From Streptacidiphilus rugosus AM-16 (lineage in GTDB: Bacteria > Actinomycetota > Actinomycetes > Streptomycetales > Streptomycetaceae): DNA of 64,000 bases. The notes below the pieces were generated by a model that had not been told where the DNA came from, did no database searches, and was given only the letters and a program-made list of their open reading frames with translations. The DNA lies in NCBI RefSeq assembly GCF_000744655.1, contig NZ_JQMJ01000004.1, positions 868,001 to 932,000 of the forward strand. Reading direction: 5' to 3'. Positions 43,737 through 53,152 of this stretch are shown here, one piece after another. Position numbers and translations under genes: made by a program. The stretch's first letter is position 1. Each line of letters opens with the position of its first letter.

Positions 43737-44879
43737 TCATCGCACGCCGGGGAGGACGTCGCCCGGGTCGGTGAAGAAGTCGGCGATGTCGCCTGCGAGC
43801 AGGTCCGGCACCTCGGCCGCCGCGAAGTGACCGCCGCGCGGGAAGACCGTCCAGCGCCGCACCTGGTAGAGCCGCTCGTACCAGGAGCGTGGCGGTTCTC
43901 CCTCGGGGACTAACTCGTTGGCGAAGACCGCGATCGCGGTCGGTACCCGCACCAGGTCATCGGGCCCGAGGGCCGTGCCGTGCCAGCGGTTGTCGTAGTA
44001 GTCGCGCAGGGACGAGGTGATGGAGTCCGAAGCCCACCAGACGGTCAGCATGGTGAGGAGCGCGTCCCGACCGAACGTGGCGTCGAGGTCGCCGTCGCTG
44101 TCCGACCACGCGCGCCACTTGTCGAGCACCCAGGCGGCCAGACCCGCGGGCGAGTCGCTCAGTCCGGATCCCAGCGTCTGCGGCCGGGTGGACTGCACCG
44201 CGCTGTATCCGCGCTCGGTCGCGTCCCAGCGGGCCACGTGGTCGACGTAGGCGTGTTCCTCGGGCGACAGCGGCGGCGCGCCCGGGCCGGTGTACGGGGA
44301 CATCTCCGCCGTGCTGAGGTGGACGCCGATCATCCGGTCCGGCTCTGACAGCGCCATCTGCGTGGCGACCCCGGCGCCGAAGTCACCGCCGCAGGCGCCG
44401 TAGCGCTCGTATCCGAGACCCTGCATGAGCGTGTGCCACAGGTCGGCGACGAACGCACGGTCGACGCCCACCCGGGGTGGGCGCTGCGAGAAGGCGTAGC
44501 CGGGCAGGGAGGGCACCACCAGGTCGAACCGGTCGCCGAGGCGGTCGACCAGGCCGAGCATCTCCACGAAGGTGCTGGGCCAGCCGTGCGTCAGCACCAG
44601 CGGAATCCCACCGCCGTTGGCCCGGTGATGCACGAAGTGGATGCGTACGCCGTCGATCTCGGCCGTGCGGTGCTCGTAGCGGTTGAGCGCGCGTTCCTGC
44701 GCCCGCCAGTCGAAACCGTCGGCCCAGTAGGCCAGCAGGCCTTGCAGGTAGTCCCGGTCCACCCCCTGGCTCCACGGCTCTCCGGGCGCCGCGTCAGGCC
44801 AGCGGGTGCGCAGGATCCGCTCGCGCAGGTCGTCCAGGACCGCATCGGGCACGAGGATGCGGAAGGGCTCAACGTGCAT
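43737..44879 (-). CDS. Epoxide hydrolase (EHN domain, alpha/beta fold)
   Basis: A 380-residue epoxide hydrolase related to the microsomal/juvenile-hormone type: an N-terminal EHN domain (residues 1-110), HGWP oxyanion motif at 98-101 and nucleophile Asp166 in GGDFGAG; the general-base His is in FPRGGHFAAAE near the C-terminus. It opens epoxides to diols in detoxification or secondary metabolism. Start at 44879. Single gene. Confidence 0.92.
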   Translation of the reverse strand: MHVEPFRILVPDAVLDDLRERILRTRWPDAAPGEPWSQGVDRDYLQGLLAYWADGFDWRAQERALNRYEHRTAEIDGVRIHFVHHRANGGGIPLVLTHGWPSTFVEMLGLVDRLGDRFDLVVPSLPGYAFSQRPPRVGVDRAFVADLWHTLMQGLGYERYGACGGDFGAGVATQMALSEPDRMIGVHLSTAEMSPYTGPGAPPLSPEEHAYVDHVARWDATERGYSAVQSTRPQTLGSGLSDSPAGLAAWVLDKWRAWSDSDGDLDATFGRDALLTMLTVWWASDSITSSLRDYYDNRWHGTALGPDDLVRVPTAIAVFANELVPEGEPPRSWYERLYQVRRWTVFPRGGHFAAAEVPDLLAGDIADFFTDPGDVLPGVR

Positions 44880-44921
44880 CCGCCGATGATAGGCAGCCGA
44901 CAGCGTCCAGTGGTTCGTCTG

Positions 44922-45029
44922 CCGCTCCGCCGATCGGGTGACGCACGATCAGGCGCGTTCGCCCGCCCCCGGCGAGGAACTCGCGGCGCGGTGTCCCCCG
45001 TGCGTGAGTGCCCCGCTCCGCCGATCGGG
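44922..45029. repeat. Two 17-bp direct repeats in the intergenic region
   Basis: CCGCTCCGCCGATCGGG occurs at 44922-44938 and 45013-45029, 91 bases apart, between the divergent epoxide hydrolase and methyltransferase starts. The inner CCGATCGG is itself palindromic, so each could be a binding site. Confidence 0.5.
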
Positions 45030-45066
45030 CCCCGCCCGTGTCAGTGAGGTCGGCTAGATTCCCCGG

Positions 45067-45714
45067 ATGGTCGAACTCAACTCCCTCCCCGTCACTCGTG
45101 ACGCCTACGACGCCGTCGCCGCGCTCTATGCCCGGAAGTTCACCGACACGCTGAGCGACCGGCCGCTGGAGCGGGGACTGTTCGCCGCGTTCGCCGAGTC
45201 CGTGCACGCCGGCGGTGGGGGCGAGGTTGCGGACCTGGGCTGCGGGCCGGGGCACATCACCGCTCATCTGAGGCGGTTGGGGCTGCGCGCCTTCGGTGTC
45301 GACGCGTCGCCCGCGATGATCGCGCTGGCTCGGGAGGCCAACCCGGAGCTGCGGTTCGAGGTGGGCTCGATGGCGTCGCTCGACATCCCGGACGGCGCGC
45401 TGGGCGGAATACTCTCGCGGTTCTCGATGATCCACGTCCCCCCGCAGGACCTCCCGACCGTCGTCGCGGAGTTCGCCCGGGTGCTGGCCCCTGGGGGCCT
45501 ACTGCTGATCAGCTGCTACGCCACCGACGACTCCGCGATTCCGACGCAGTCCTTCGACCACACCGTGACGACGGCCTATCGCTGGTCGCCCGATCGCCTC
45601 GCGGAGCTGCTGCGGGACGTCGGCGTGAGCGAGACCGCCCGCGTGCTGTGCGAGCCGAAGCCCACCGACAAGCGGCAGTTCCAGGAGCTGCAGTTGCTCG
45701 CGGCCAGGAACTGA
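45067..45714 (+). CDS. Class I SAM-dependent methyltransferase
   Basis: A 215-residue methyltransferase of the Methyltransf_11/25 type: SAM motif I EVADLGCGPGHIT, acidic loop GVDASPAMIALARE, motif III VLAPGGLLLISCY. Substrate unknown. The stop is five bases from that of the convergent gene to its right. No export signal. Confidence 0.92.
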   Translation: MVELNSLPVTRDAYDAVAALYARKFTDTLSDRPLERGLFAAFAESVHAGGGGEVADLGCGPGHITAHLRRLGLRAFGVDASPAMIALAREANPELRFEVGSMASLDIPDGALGGILSRFSMIHVPPQDLPTVVAEFARVLAPGGLLLISCYATDDSAIPTQSFDHTVTTAYRWSPDRLAELLRDVGVSETARVLCEPKPTDKRQFQELQLLAARN

Positions 45715-45718
45715 GGCG

Positions 45719-46096
45719 TCACGCCATCCAACGGGCTGCGGCCTCGTAGGTCGTGGCGGGGGTGCTGTTGAAGGCGATGGCCGCGTCGGGCGCGTGGCGC
45801 CGGACGAGGTTGACCACCTGCTCCAGGAGTTCGACCTGATCGTCGGAGTGCCGCAGGCCGCCGCCGATGGTCACGCAGGCCCACGGATGACGCCGCAGCG
45901 CACGCCCGACGAGGGCTTCCACGTCGTCGCTCCCGTCGAGGCCGATCAGGCAGGTCTCCGCCTCCACGCCGTGTGCGGCGAACGTGGCCAGCCCCGCTTC
46001 GATCGCCCTGGCCACCGGCTCGGGATCCCACGGCCCGGGCACCCGGTACGGATCGAGCCCGATGACGAGGACGCGGGGCGGGTCGGCGGTGTCCAT
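45719..46096 (-). CDS. Hypothetical protein (125 residues)
   Basis: A conserved-looking small alpha/beta protein: PRVLVIGLDPYRVPGPWDPEPVARAIEAG, then AETCLIGLDGSDDVEALVGRAL and ACVTIGGGLRHSDDQVELLEQVVNLV. The alternation of strands and helices suggests a Rossmann-like fold. Function unknown; I recall similar annotated 'hypothetical' proteins in streptomycetes. ATG at 46096; the longer open frame upstream is not coding. Confidence 0.7.
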   Translation of the reverse strand: MDTADPPRVLVIGLDPYRVPGPWDPEPVARAIEAGLATFAAHGVEAETCLIGLDGSDDVEALVGRALRRHPWACVTIGGGLRHSDDQVELLEQVVNLVRRHAPDAAIAFNSTPATTYEAAARWMA

Positions 46097-46173
46097 GGGT
46101 GGACGATACGCGCCGAAGGGTCCGTGCTTCAGGAGCGAACACGCAGAGCGGGCGGCTCCCCCGCTCTCCCCCG

Positions 46174-46554
46174 CTACGCGTCCAGGAGCGCTTCGAGCAC
46201 GGCGGCGTCGGCTTCGACGCTGACCAGGGTGTGGTCGGGTTCGTAGCCGAGCGCGGCGTTCACCCGGATCATGTGGGTGTTCTCCGGCGCCGTCATCGTG
46301 TGCACCTGCTCCAGTTCGGGCAGGTCCGCGGTGAGTCCGCGCATCATGGCGGACTTCATCGCCAGGCCGAGCCCGCCTCCCCGGAAGTCCGCGATGACGG
46401 CCGTGTCCCCCTGCCGGCAGCGGGTCCGCTGTTCGGCGTCGAGGGCGATCTCGGTGAAGCCCGCCACCGTCCCGCTGCGTTCCTCCACGGCCACGACGTA
46501 GCGGTGCGACTGGCCGGCCCCCCACCGATGCCTCTCGGGCTTCGGCGGGCACAC
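46174..46554 (-). pseudogene. GNAT acetyltransferase, C-terminal fragment
   Basis: The 126 residues read like only the last domain of a two-part GNAT protein: YVVAVEERSGTVAGFTEIALD, the acetyl-CoA loop DFRGGGLGLAMKSAM and the end ENTHMIRVNAALGYEPDH. Usual members are 200-400 residues. A GTG at 46554, eight bases after the LuxR-type gene's stop, could allow coupled translation, but no N-terminal half is seen, so a decayed gene is the simpler view. Confidence 0.55.
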
Positions 46555-46561
46555 CCCGGAG

Positions 46562-49351
46562 TCAGCGTGGGCGGCCGTCGTCCGCAGGGCTCCCGGTGCC
46601 CGGGAAGCGTCTGATCAGCTCGGCGCGGTTGGCGCAGCCGCGCTTGGCGAGGATGCTGCGGACGTGGCTCTCCACCGTCCGCTCGGACAGGACCAGTTCG
46701 TCGGCGATGCGGCGGTTGGACCAGGCCTGGACGACCAGATGGGCGACCTCGCGCTCGCGCGAGGTCAGCGGGTCCGCGTCGGCACGGCGCGCGGCCAGGC
46801 GGCCGACCAGGGCGAGGGCGCGGGCGGCGTGGCCGGGCATGTCCAGGCGCTCGGTCGCGGCCAGGGCCCGGTCGGCGAGGACGGCGGCCTCCTCCGGTTT
46901 CCGCTCGGCCAGCAGGGTGGCCAGGTCCAGGCCGGCCAGGGCCGCGTACGGTCTGGCCCCGAGCGCGAGGTTGCGCTCGATCGCCTCCCGGAGCAGTTCC
47001 TCCGCCTGCTCGGGCCGGCCCGCGACCGCGGCGAGGCGGCCGAGCTCGCGGCTGACCGATCCGGTGAAGTAGGCGGTGGACCCGCCGATCGCACCGGGAT
47101 AGCGGCGGAACAGGACCAGTTGGCCGAAGGCGGCGTCGGCGGTCTCCGCGTCGTCGAACGCCTCGACCAGGTCGGCGACGGGCAGGACGACGGCGGCCCA
47201 GGCGAGCGCGGTCATCGGGACGGGGAACAGCCGGCGCAGCTCCCCGAACGCCTCACGGGCGTCGTCGAGGCGTCCGGCCAGAAGGAGCGCCTGGGCCCGC
47301 TGCGCAAGGATCAGCGGGATCCGCGGGGCGCCGTCCAGCGCGGCGAAGATCTCAGGTGGCATCTCGGCGGCGTCGCCCCGGACCAGCGCGAGTTGCTGGC
47401 AGGTCACGTAGTGCATGGCGACGGCGGTCTCGTCGCCCCCGGCCCGGGCGAGGGCGGTGCTTCCGGCGTTCCAGCGGCGGACGTCGTCGAAGCGTCCCTC
47501 CAACTGTCCGCGCGCGACGCGGACCCGCAGCAGATGCCACTGGATCACGGGCAGCGGGACCCGTTCCGCGATCGCCTCGATCGCGGCCAGCGCGTCCGCG
47601 ACGACCTCCCGACGGCCCATCAGCCACCCGGACTGGAGCCGCCATTCGTGCCCGAGCACGGCGGCCAGGGGGTCCTGGAGCGCATCGGCGCGGGCCGCGC
47701 TCAGCTCGCCGAGCCGTAGCCTTTCGGGCACGTCGTCGGGGTGCGGCAGGGTCATCTGCCGGGCTCGCGCGGCCTCCAGTTCGGCGTGCGGGTCGCCGCA
47801 GCGCTCGGCCAGCGCGAGGGCTTCCCTCGCTGCCTCGACCGCCTCAGGGGACAGCCCCGACTCCGCGGTCACGGTCGCCAACTGCGCCAGCAGCCGGGCC
47901 CGCACCGCCTGCGTCAGCCCCTGCTCCGCGAGCGCGGCGCGGCACAGCCGGGCGATCACGTCAGAAGCCTGCGGAAACGTGACGCCCTGCACCACCAGGG
48001 CCGCCTGTGCCAGTACTTCGGCGCGCTCCTCGCCACCGGAGGTCGGGGCGACGTGTCCGGCGGGCGGTGCCAGCGCGGCGGCGGCTTCGCAGGTCGTGAG
48101 GGCGTCGGAGTAGTGGCCCGCCAGGTACTCGGCACGGGCCAGCCGCAGCAGCGCGGCAGCGCCGGGCGGGTGGGCGGCGTCGGCGAAGTGGCGGGCGGCG
48201 TCGGCGAAGGCGTGGCGGGACAGGGCCAGTTCCGCCGCCGCCGTGGACCATCGGCTCGCGGCCGCGGCGTGCTCCGGGCCCGCGTGGCGCCAGTGCGCCG
48301 CGATGCGGCCCGGCTGGGCCGCGGCCGCGGGCGTCGTGGACAGCACCTGCGCCGCCGCACGGTGCAGGGCCCGCACCGTCGCCGGGTCGGCGCGACGGGT
48401 GATCTCCTCCCGGACCAGGTCGTGCCCGAAGCGGTAGGCCGGCTCCGCCGTGGAGCCGTCCGCCGTCAGCACGCCCGCCTGCCAGGCCGCCGCGAGCGCC
48501 GCGCTCACCTCGGACACGGACAGTCCCCGCACGGCCGCGACCGTGCCCGGGTCCAACCGGTCCCCCTCCGGCTCGCCGCCCAGCACCGCGGCGGCTTCCA
48601 GCACCGCCCGCTGCTCGCCGCCCAGCGGGCCGAGCAGTCCGCTGACCACGGTGCTGAGGTCGCCGGGGTCCGCCCCGCGCCCCAGGGCGGTCACCAGCAG
48701 CGGCAGCCCGCCGGTCCTCCGGTGCGCCCGGGCCGCCTCCGCCGCTCCGACGAAACGGGCGATCTCCGCCTCGGTGAACGGCGCGAGCCGCAGCGTCCGC
48801 GCCCCCAGCCTGGTGATCTCCGCGAGCGCCGCGGCCTGCTCCTCCGGCGCCGGCTGGCGGTAGGTGCCGAGGACGAGCAGCCCGTGCTCCCCTGCCGAGG
48901 CGGTCACCTGCCGCAGCAGGTCCAGACTCGCCGCGTCCGCCCAGTGCAGGTCCTCGAGCAGGACCACCAGCCCGCCCTCGGTCGCCCGAGCCGCACGGCC
49001 GAGGGCGGCCGCCATGTCCGCGAGCTCCGCCCAGCGGGCGGCCGCCGCCAGCCTGGCGTCCCCGGACCCCGGCATCGGCGCGGAGACGGCAGCGGGAGCG
49101 GTGACGCCGGCCGACCGCAGGGCCTGCCGCCACGGCCAGAGCGGCGGCGCGGCGGCGTCCCGTGGACAGTGACCGCGCGCCACCGGCCGCTCGCGCGGAC
49201 TCAGGGCTTCCGCGACGAGCCTGCTCTTGCCGATCCCCGCCGGTCCCGCGACCAGGGCGACCGCGTCCTGTCCGGCCCGTGCGGAGGTGTCGAGAAGCCG
49301 GCCCAGCTCGGCCAGCTCCGCCCCACGTCCGACGAAGTCGCTGCTCTGCAC
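46562..49351 (-). CDS. Large LuxR-type (LAL) regulator with AAA/ATPase domain
   Basis: A 929-residue LAL regulator. An N-terminal AAA ATPase has Walker A GPAGIGKS (36-43) and Walker B LVVLLEDLHWADA, followed by a long TPR-like helical region and a C-terminal LuxR helix-turn-helix (about 866-925: LTSREREVAHLVVQAWSNRRIADELVLSERTVESHV). LAL proteins are often pathway activators in antibiotic clusters or sugar use. No biosynthetic cluster is beside it, so its target is not known. The next genes (49442 onward) are divergent and could be targets. Confidence 0.93.
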   Translation of the reverse strand: MQSSDFVGRGAELAELGRLLDTSARAGQDAVALVAGPAGIGKSRLVAEALSPRERPVARGHCPRDAAAPPLWPWRQALRSAGVTAPAAVSAPMPGSGDARLAAAARWAELADMAAALGRAARATEGGLVVLLEDLHWADAASLDLLRQVTASAGEHGLLVLGTYRQPAPEEQAAALAEITRLGARTLRLAPFTEAEIARFVGAAEAARAHRRTGGLPLLVTALGRGADPGDLSTVVSGLLGPLGGEQRAVLEAAAVLGGEPEGDRLDPGTVAAVRGLSVSEVSAALAAAWQAGVLTADGSTAEPAYRFGHDLVREEITRRADPATVRALHRAAAQVLSTTPAAAAQPGRIAAHWRHAGPEHAAAASRWSTAAAELALSRHAFADAARHFADAAHPPGAAALLRLARAEYLAGHYSDALTTCEAAAALAPPAGHVAPTSGGEERAEVLAQAALVVQGVTFPQASDVIARLCRAALAEQGLTQAVRARLLAQLATVTAESGLSPEAVEAAREALALAERCGDPHAELEAARARQMTLPHPDDVPERLRLGELSAARADALQDPLAAVLGHEWRLQSGWLMGRREVVADALAAIEAIAERVPLPVIQWHLLRVRVARGQLEGRFDDVRRWNAGSTALARAGGDETAVAMHYVTCQQLALVRGDAAEMPPEIFAALDGAPRIPLILAQRAQALLLAGRLDDAREAFGELRRLFPVPMTALAWAAVVLPVADLVEAFDDAETADAAFGQLVLFRRYPGAIGGSTAYFTGSVSRELGRLAAVAGRPEQAEELLREAIERNLALGARPYAALAGLDLATLLAERKPEEAAVLADRALAATERLDMPGHAARALALVGRLAARRADADPLTSREREVAHLVVQAWSNRRIADELVLSERTVESHVRSILAKRGCANRAELIRRFPGTGSPADDGRPR

Positions 49352-49441
49352 CTCCGCAGTATCGCGGAGCGCCCGGGTTCAGTGGGGGATTCAGTGGCGG
49401 CACGGATGTGGGGACCGTCCCCCGGGCGCGACGGTTGGACC

Positions 49442-49969
49442 ATGACCGCCATCTACCTCTCCGAGGAAACCCTTCCCGACGCCCATCCGGTCCACGAGGA
49501 CTGGGTCGAGCGGGCGCTGGCACAGCTGGCCGGCACGGAGTGCCGGGGCGCGCTGATCGGTCGCCCGTTGACGCGCGGGCCCGGCGTGCTCATCACGCTG
49601 CGCGCCTCGGGCTCCTACGAGCTGCTGCAGCAGGTGGCCGGGAGCGCACCGGGGCGTCCAGCCCACTACGCCACCGTTCTCGTCTTCGAGGGTCCGCGCG
49701 ACGCGGCGCGGGCGGCTGCGGAGGAGCGCGCGTCCACCGCACGTCTGACGCCGGCGACGAGCGCCGTGCCCGGCGTCGTCGCGACGCTCCGCGCGCGCCG
49801 CGCGGACAACGGGGTGCTGGTCGTGCTCCTGGCGGAGTCCGTCGAGGCGCTGGACGAGGCCTCGCGCGCCGCCCTCAGCACTCCGCTGCTGCCCGGCGAG
49901 GACCCGAGCCTGCTCGCCGGCCCCGACCGCATCGACCTGTACCGCCTGGTCCACGTGGACCTGCCCTGA
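49442..49969 (+). CDS. Hypothetical protein (175 residues)
   Basis: Not recognised. It has a possible two-strand repeat of the form (S/T)...VLITLRASGSYELLQQVAGS and ATVLVFEGPRDAARAAAEER, ending IDLYRLVHVDLP. No membrane segment or signal. The ATG at 49442 has no clear ribosome site. It precedes the YceI gene by 16 bases and should be in the same operon; the operon is divergent from the LAL regulator. Confidence 0.65.
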   Translation: MTAIYLSEETLPDAHPVHEDWVERALAQLAGTECRGALIGRPLTRGPGVLITLRASGSYELLQQVAGSAPGRPAHYATVLVFEGPRDAARAAAEERASTARLTPATSAVPGVVATLRARRADNGVLVVLLAESVEALDEASRAALSTPLLPGEDPSLLAGPDRIDLYRLVHVDLP

Positions 49970-49985
49970 AAGGAGCACCGCCATC

Positions 49986-50513
49986 ATGACCACCACCGAC
50001 ACCGACCGCCTCGCCACCGGCAGTTGGCGGCTCGCCCCCGAACACAGCACCGCCCGCTTCACCGCGGCCAACTTCCTGTTCCGCCGCGTCCCCGGCACCA
50101 TCGCCCTGCGCACCGGCACCGCCGTGGTCGGCCCGGACGGCGTCCCCTGCGGCGCCTCGGCCGAACTGGACCCGGCCTCCATCTCCACCGGCCACGAGCG
50201 CCGGGACGGAGATCTGCGCGGCAAGCGCTTCCTGCGGGTGGCCCACTTCCCCGCGATGGGTTTCCGGGCCGACCGGGTCGAACCGCAGACCGACGGCACC
50301 TTGCTGGTCCGTGGCCGCCTGACGGTCGCCGACACCACGGCCCCGCTCGACCTGACCGCGATCGCCCACCCGGCATCGACCCAGGGTCGACGATCCGTCA
50401 CCGCCACGGGCCGGCTGGACCTGCGCACGGTCGGCATCCGGGTTCCGGCCTTCCTGGTCGGCCGCATGATCGACATCTCCGTCGACGCCACGCTCCTGGC
50501 CCCGGAGACGTGA
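49986..50513 (+). CDS. YceI family lipid-binding protein
   Basis: A 175-residue YceI-like protein: GSWRLAPEHSTARFTAANFLFRRVPGT at the start, the SIST(G)HERRDGDLRGKRFL stretch and HFPAMGFRADRVE mark the isoprenoid-binding lipocalin-like barrel. No signal peptide, so cytoplasmic, unlike E. coli YceI. Its ligand is probably a polyprenoid or quinone. ATG at 49986 follows AAAGGAG. Co-transcribed with the hypothetical gene upstream. Confidence 0.9.
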   Translation: MTTTDTDRLATGSWRLAPEHSTARFTAANFLFRRVPGTIALRTGTAVVGPDGVPCGASAELDPASISTGHERRDGDLRGKRFLRVAHFPAMGFRADRVEPQTDGTLLVRGRLTVADTTAPLDLTAIAHPASTQGRRSVTATGRLDLRTVGIRVPAFLVGRMIDISVDATLLAPET

Positions 50514-50568
50514 CCGGTTCCCGGAGCTTCGGCGCGCGCCGGGAAGGAGTTTTCCTCCCGGGAGGTCG

Positions 50569-51258
50569 TCACCTCCCGCGTGGTCGGACGTCCCAGGTCG
50601 GCCGGTCGAGTCGGTCGTTGTGCACGACGATGTCGGCGTGGTCGGTCGGACGCGCCGTGGCGAAGTAGAGCTGCTGGGAGGGGATGTAGCGGTCGCGCCA
50701 GGACCGTTCGATGTCGGCCGCGTCGGCGGAGCCGGCCGGGGCCCCGCCCCGGTCCTTGGCGCGATCCACCGTCCGTTCGAACGGGACGGACACGAAGATG
50801 CGCAGGTCCCAGCGGTCGATGAGTTCCGGCCGCAGCAGGAAGACGCCGTCGAAGAGCAGGACGGCATCGGCGGCGGCGGTCATGGCGGGCGGGAACGACG
50901 GGGTGTCGGCGTCCCGGTCGAAGACGGCGCAGCGGACCCTCCGGTCTCCCCCGGGCCCCAGCGGATCGAGCAGGACCCGGCACAGCGCCGCGCGGTCGTG
51001 GGCGTCGAAGTAGCAGCCTTCGGCCGAGTACTGGCCGCGCCGGTAGCGCTGCGCGCGGGGGAAGAGGAAGTCGTCGATGCCGGCCCGGATCACCTCGCGG
51101 CCCCGCGCGCGCAGGACGACGGCGAGCTCGTCGGCCAGCGTGGTCTTCCCCGAGGCGGGCGGCCCGTCGACGGCGACGCGCAGCGGGTGCGGGGTCGTGA
51201 CCGAACCGATCGCGTCGACCAGCCGGTCGATGAGCCGGCCGCGGGTGCCTTGGTCCAT
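50569..51258 (-). CDS. Uridine-kinase-like P-loop kinase
   Basis: A 229-residue kinase with Walker A GPPASGKTT (32-40), IDDFLFPRAQRYRRGQYSAEGCYFDAHDRAAL as the substrate part typical of uridine kinase-like proteins, and an arginine-rich lid. It may phosphorylate a nucleoside or a related alcohol. ATG at 51258 after GGAAGGGG. Independent of the YceI operon, which converges on it. Confidence 0.85.
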   Translation of the reverse strand: MDQGTRGRLIDRLVDAIGSVTTPHPLRVAVDGPPASGKTTLADELAVVLRARGREVIRAGIDDFLFPRAQRYRRGQYSAEGCYFDAHDRAALCRVLLDPLGPGGDRRVRCAVFDRDADTPSFPPAMTAAADAVLLFDGVFLLRPELIDRWDLRIFVSVPFERTVDRAKDRGGAPAGSADAADIERSWRDRYIPSQQLYFATARPTDHADIVVHNDRLDRPTWDVRPRGR

Positions 51259-51317
51259 TGCTGCCCCTTCCACCAGTCTCTCCTGTGCCCCGCTGTCAGC
51301 TTGCGTCCGACGCGGCC

Positions 51318-52313
51318 TCAGGACCAGGGCAGCGCCGCGCGGGTGCGCCAGTAGGTGTCGGGGCTCTCGGCGAGCGGGGCGAGCTCGGCCAGGTCGTCCG
51401 GGGTGGGGGTGAGCTCGGCGGCGGTGAGGTTGGAGGCGAGCTGCTCCGGACCTGCGGCTCCCGAGAGGACGAGGTCCGCCCAGGGCTGGGCGGCCGCCGC
51501 GGCGAGGGCGAGGGCGTCGGGGGCGGCGCCCGTGCGGGCGGCGACGGAGCGCAGGGCGGCGGTGTCGGGTCCGGTGGCGTTGCGCCCGGCGAGGCGGCCG
51601 TTGGCCATGGCCTCCTTCACCACGACCAGCCACCCGGCCGCGTACGCCTCGGCGAGCGCCGGCGCGGCGGAGGTTTCGAGGAGGTTCCAGGTGGCCTGCA
51701 CGGCGCCGAACAACGGTCGCCCGCCGACGGTGACGCGCAAGGCGGCGCGGAGGGCCTCGGCCTGCCCCGGTCCGCTGGTGGACAGCCCGACCCGGACGCC
51801 CTCCGCGGCCAGCGTCGCCAGCCGGGCGTGCAGGGCCCGATCGGTGAGCGCGGGGCTGTCGGGGGTGACGGAGTGGACGAGGTAGACGCCCAGGTGAGCG
51901 CCCAGCCGGTCCCGGGTCTCGGCGATCTGACGGTCGAACACCGCCGCCGAGTGCTCCTTGACCTCGTGCGCGGGCACGCCGCTGGTGCGCCAGTCGGCGG
52001 TGTAGGTGTAACCCCACTTGCTGCCCACCACGACGTCGGCGGCCGCCTCGGGGCGGGCGGCCAGCCACGCGCCGAGGAACTCCTCGGCGCGGCCGTAGGA
52101 GCGGGCGGTGTCGAAGTACCGCACGCCTGCGCCGTAGGCGCTGTCGAGCAGGGCGTGCGTGCGCTCCCGCAGCGCCGCGACGGTCCGCTCGGCCGGGAGG
52201 TCCAGCTCACGCCCGAGCGTGATATAGCCGGGGCGCCCGACCGCCGCCGTACCCAGGCCGAACCGCCGGACCGGGGAGTCGAAGGGACGGTCGAAGGGAG
52301 GTACGGCGGGCAT
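51318..52313 (-). CDS. Aldo/keto reductase
   Basis: A 331-residue TIM-barrel NADPH reductase. The tetrad is visible as Asp in YFDTARSYG, Tyr in the same motif, Lys in VVVGSKWGY and His in YLVHSVTPD. Substrate not predictable. It is 59 bases upstream of the P-loop kinase gene on the same strand; whether they form one operon is not known. Confidence 0.9.
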   Translation of the reverse strand: MPAVPPFDRPFDSPVRRFGLGTAAVGRPGYITLGRELDLPAERTVAALRERTHALLDSAYGAGVRYFDTARSYGRAEEFLGAWLAARPEAAADVVVGSKWGYTYTADWRTSGVPAHEVKEHSAAVFDRQIAETRDRLGAHLGVYLVHSVTPDSPALTDRALHARLATLAAEGVRVGLSTSGPGQAEALRAALRVTVGGRPLFGAVQATWNLLETSAAPALAEAYAAGWLVVVKEAMANGRLAGRNATGPDTAALRSVAARTGAAPDALALAAAAAQPWADLVLSGAAGPEQLASNLTAAELTPTPDDLAELAPLAESPDTYWRTRAALPWS

Positions 52314-52504
52314 GGCGGGTTTCCTCTCGGCGGATCCGTCGGACGATCACCGAATCTACCCAGGAGCCGATGCGGCAGCGCTCCAGCGGCCTCTTCCGCC
52401 GGCGTCAGGAAATCCGCGAAGCGGTGTCGGATCGGGGCGGCGCTGTTCGTAGCTGAGGTGAGGCCGCCGACCAGGGGCGGCGCCGGGACGGAGGAACCAC
52501 CATC

Positions 52505-53113
52505 GTGAAGCTGACGACCATGACCCAGGTCACCCTCGACGGAGTGATGCAGGGAAACGGCGCCGCGTCGGACGACCGCAGGAACGGATTCGAGCGCGGC
52601 GGATGGGCCCGGGGAAAGGGCGACGACGGGACCAGGGCGTTCATCACGGAGACCTACCGGCGCGCCGAGGCGTTCCTGTTCGGCCGGCGCACCTACGAGC
52701 TGTTCGCCGGCTCCTGGGGCTCGGTCGAGGCGATGCGCGCGCATCCCATCGGCGTGGCCTTGAGCCGGGCTCCGAAGTACGTCGCCTCGACCACCCTGAC
52801 CGCGTCGCGCTGGGAGGACACGACCGTCCTCCGGGGCGACCTCGCGGCGGCGGTCGGCGACCTGAGGGCCGAGCCCGGGGGCGAGCTGCAGGTGCACGGC
52901 AGCGGCGTGCTGACCCGCTGGCTGCTGGCGCACGGTCTGGTCGACGAGATGACGCTGATCACGATCCCGGTGATCGTCGGCCAGGGCGCACGCCTGTTCC
53001 CGGGGACCGGCCCGGATCTCGCGCTCGACCTGGTCGAGTCACGGGTCGACGCGAAGGGCGTGACGATCCAGGTGTTCCGGCCTGCGGGGCGCCCGCGGTA
53101 CACGACCGACTGA
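52505..53113 (+). CDS. RibD C-terminal / dihydrofolate reductase-like protein
   Basis: A 202-residue DHFR-fold reductase: LTTMTQVTLDGVMQGNG, FLFGRRTYELFAGSW, the VHGSGVLTRWLLAHGLVDEMTLITIPVIVGQGARLF core. These are the actinobacterial 'YwjB/RibD-like' NADPH reductases of unknown substrate. GTG start at 52505. Divergent from the aldo/keto reductase. Confidence 0.9.
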   Translation: MKLTTMTQVTLDGVMQGNGAASDDRRNGFERGGWARGKGDDGTRAFITETYRRAEAFLFGRRTYELFAGSWGSVEAMRAHPIGVALSRAPKYVASTTLTASRWEDTTVLRGDLAAAVGDLRAEPGGELQVHGSGVLTRWLLAHGLVDEMTLITIPVIVGQGARLFPGTGPDLALDLVESRVDAKGVTIQVFRPAGRPRYTTD

Positions 53114-53152
53114 GGTCCCGGCCGGCGAAGACGTGGGCCGCGGGCCGGGTTC

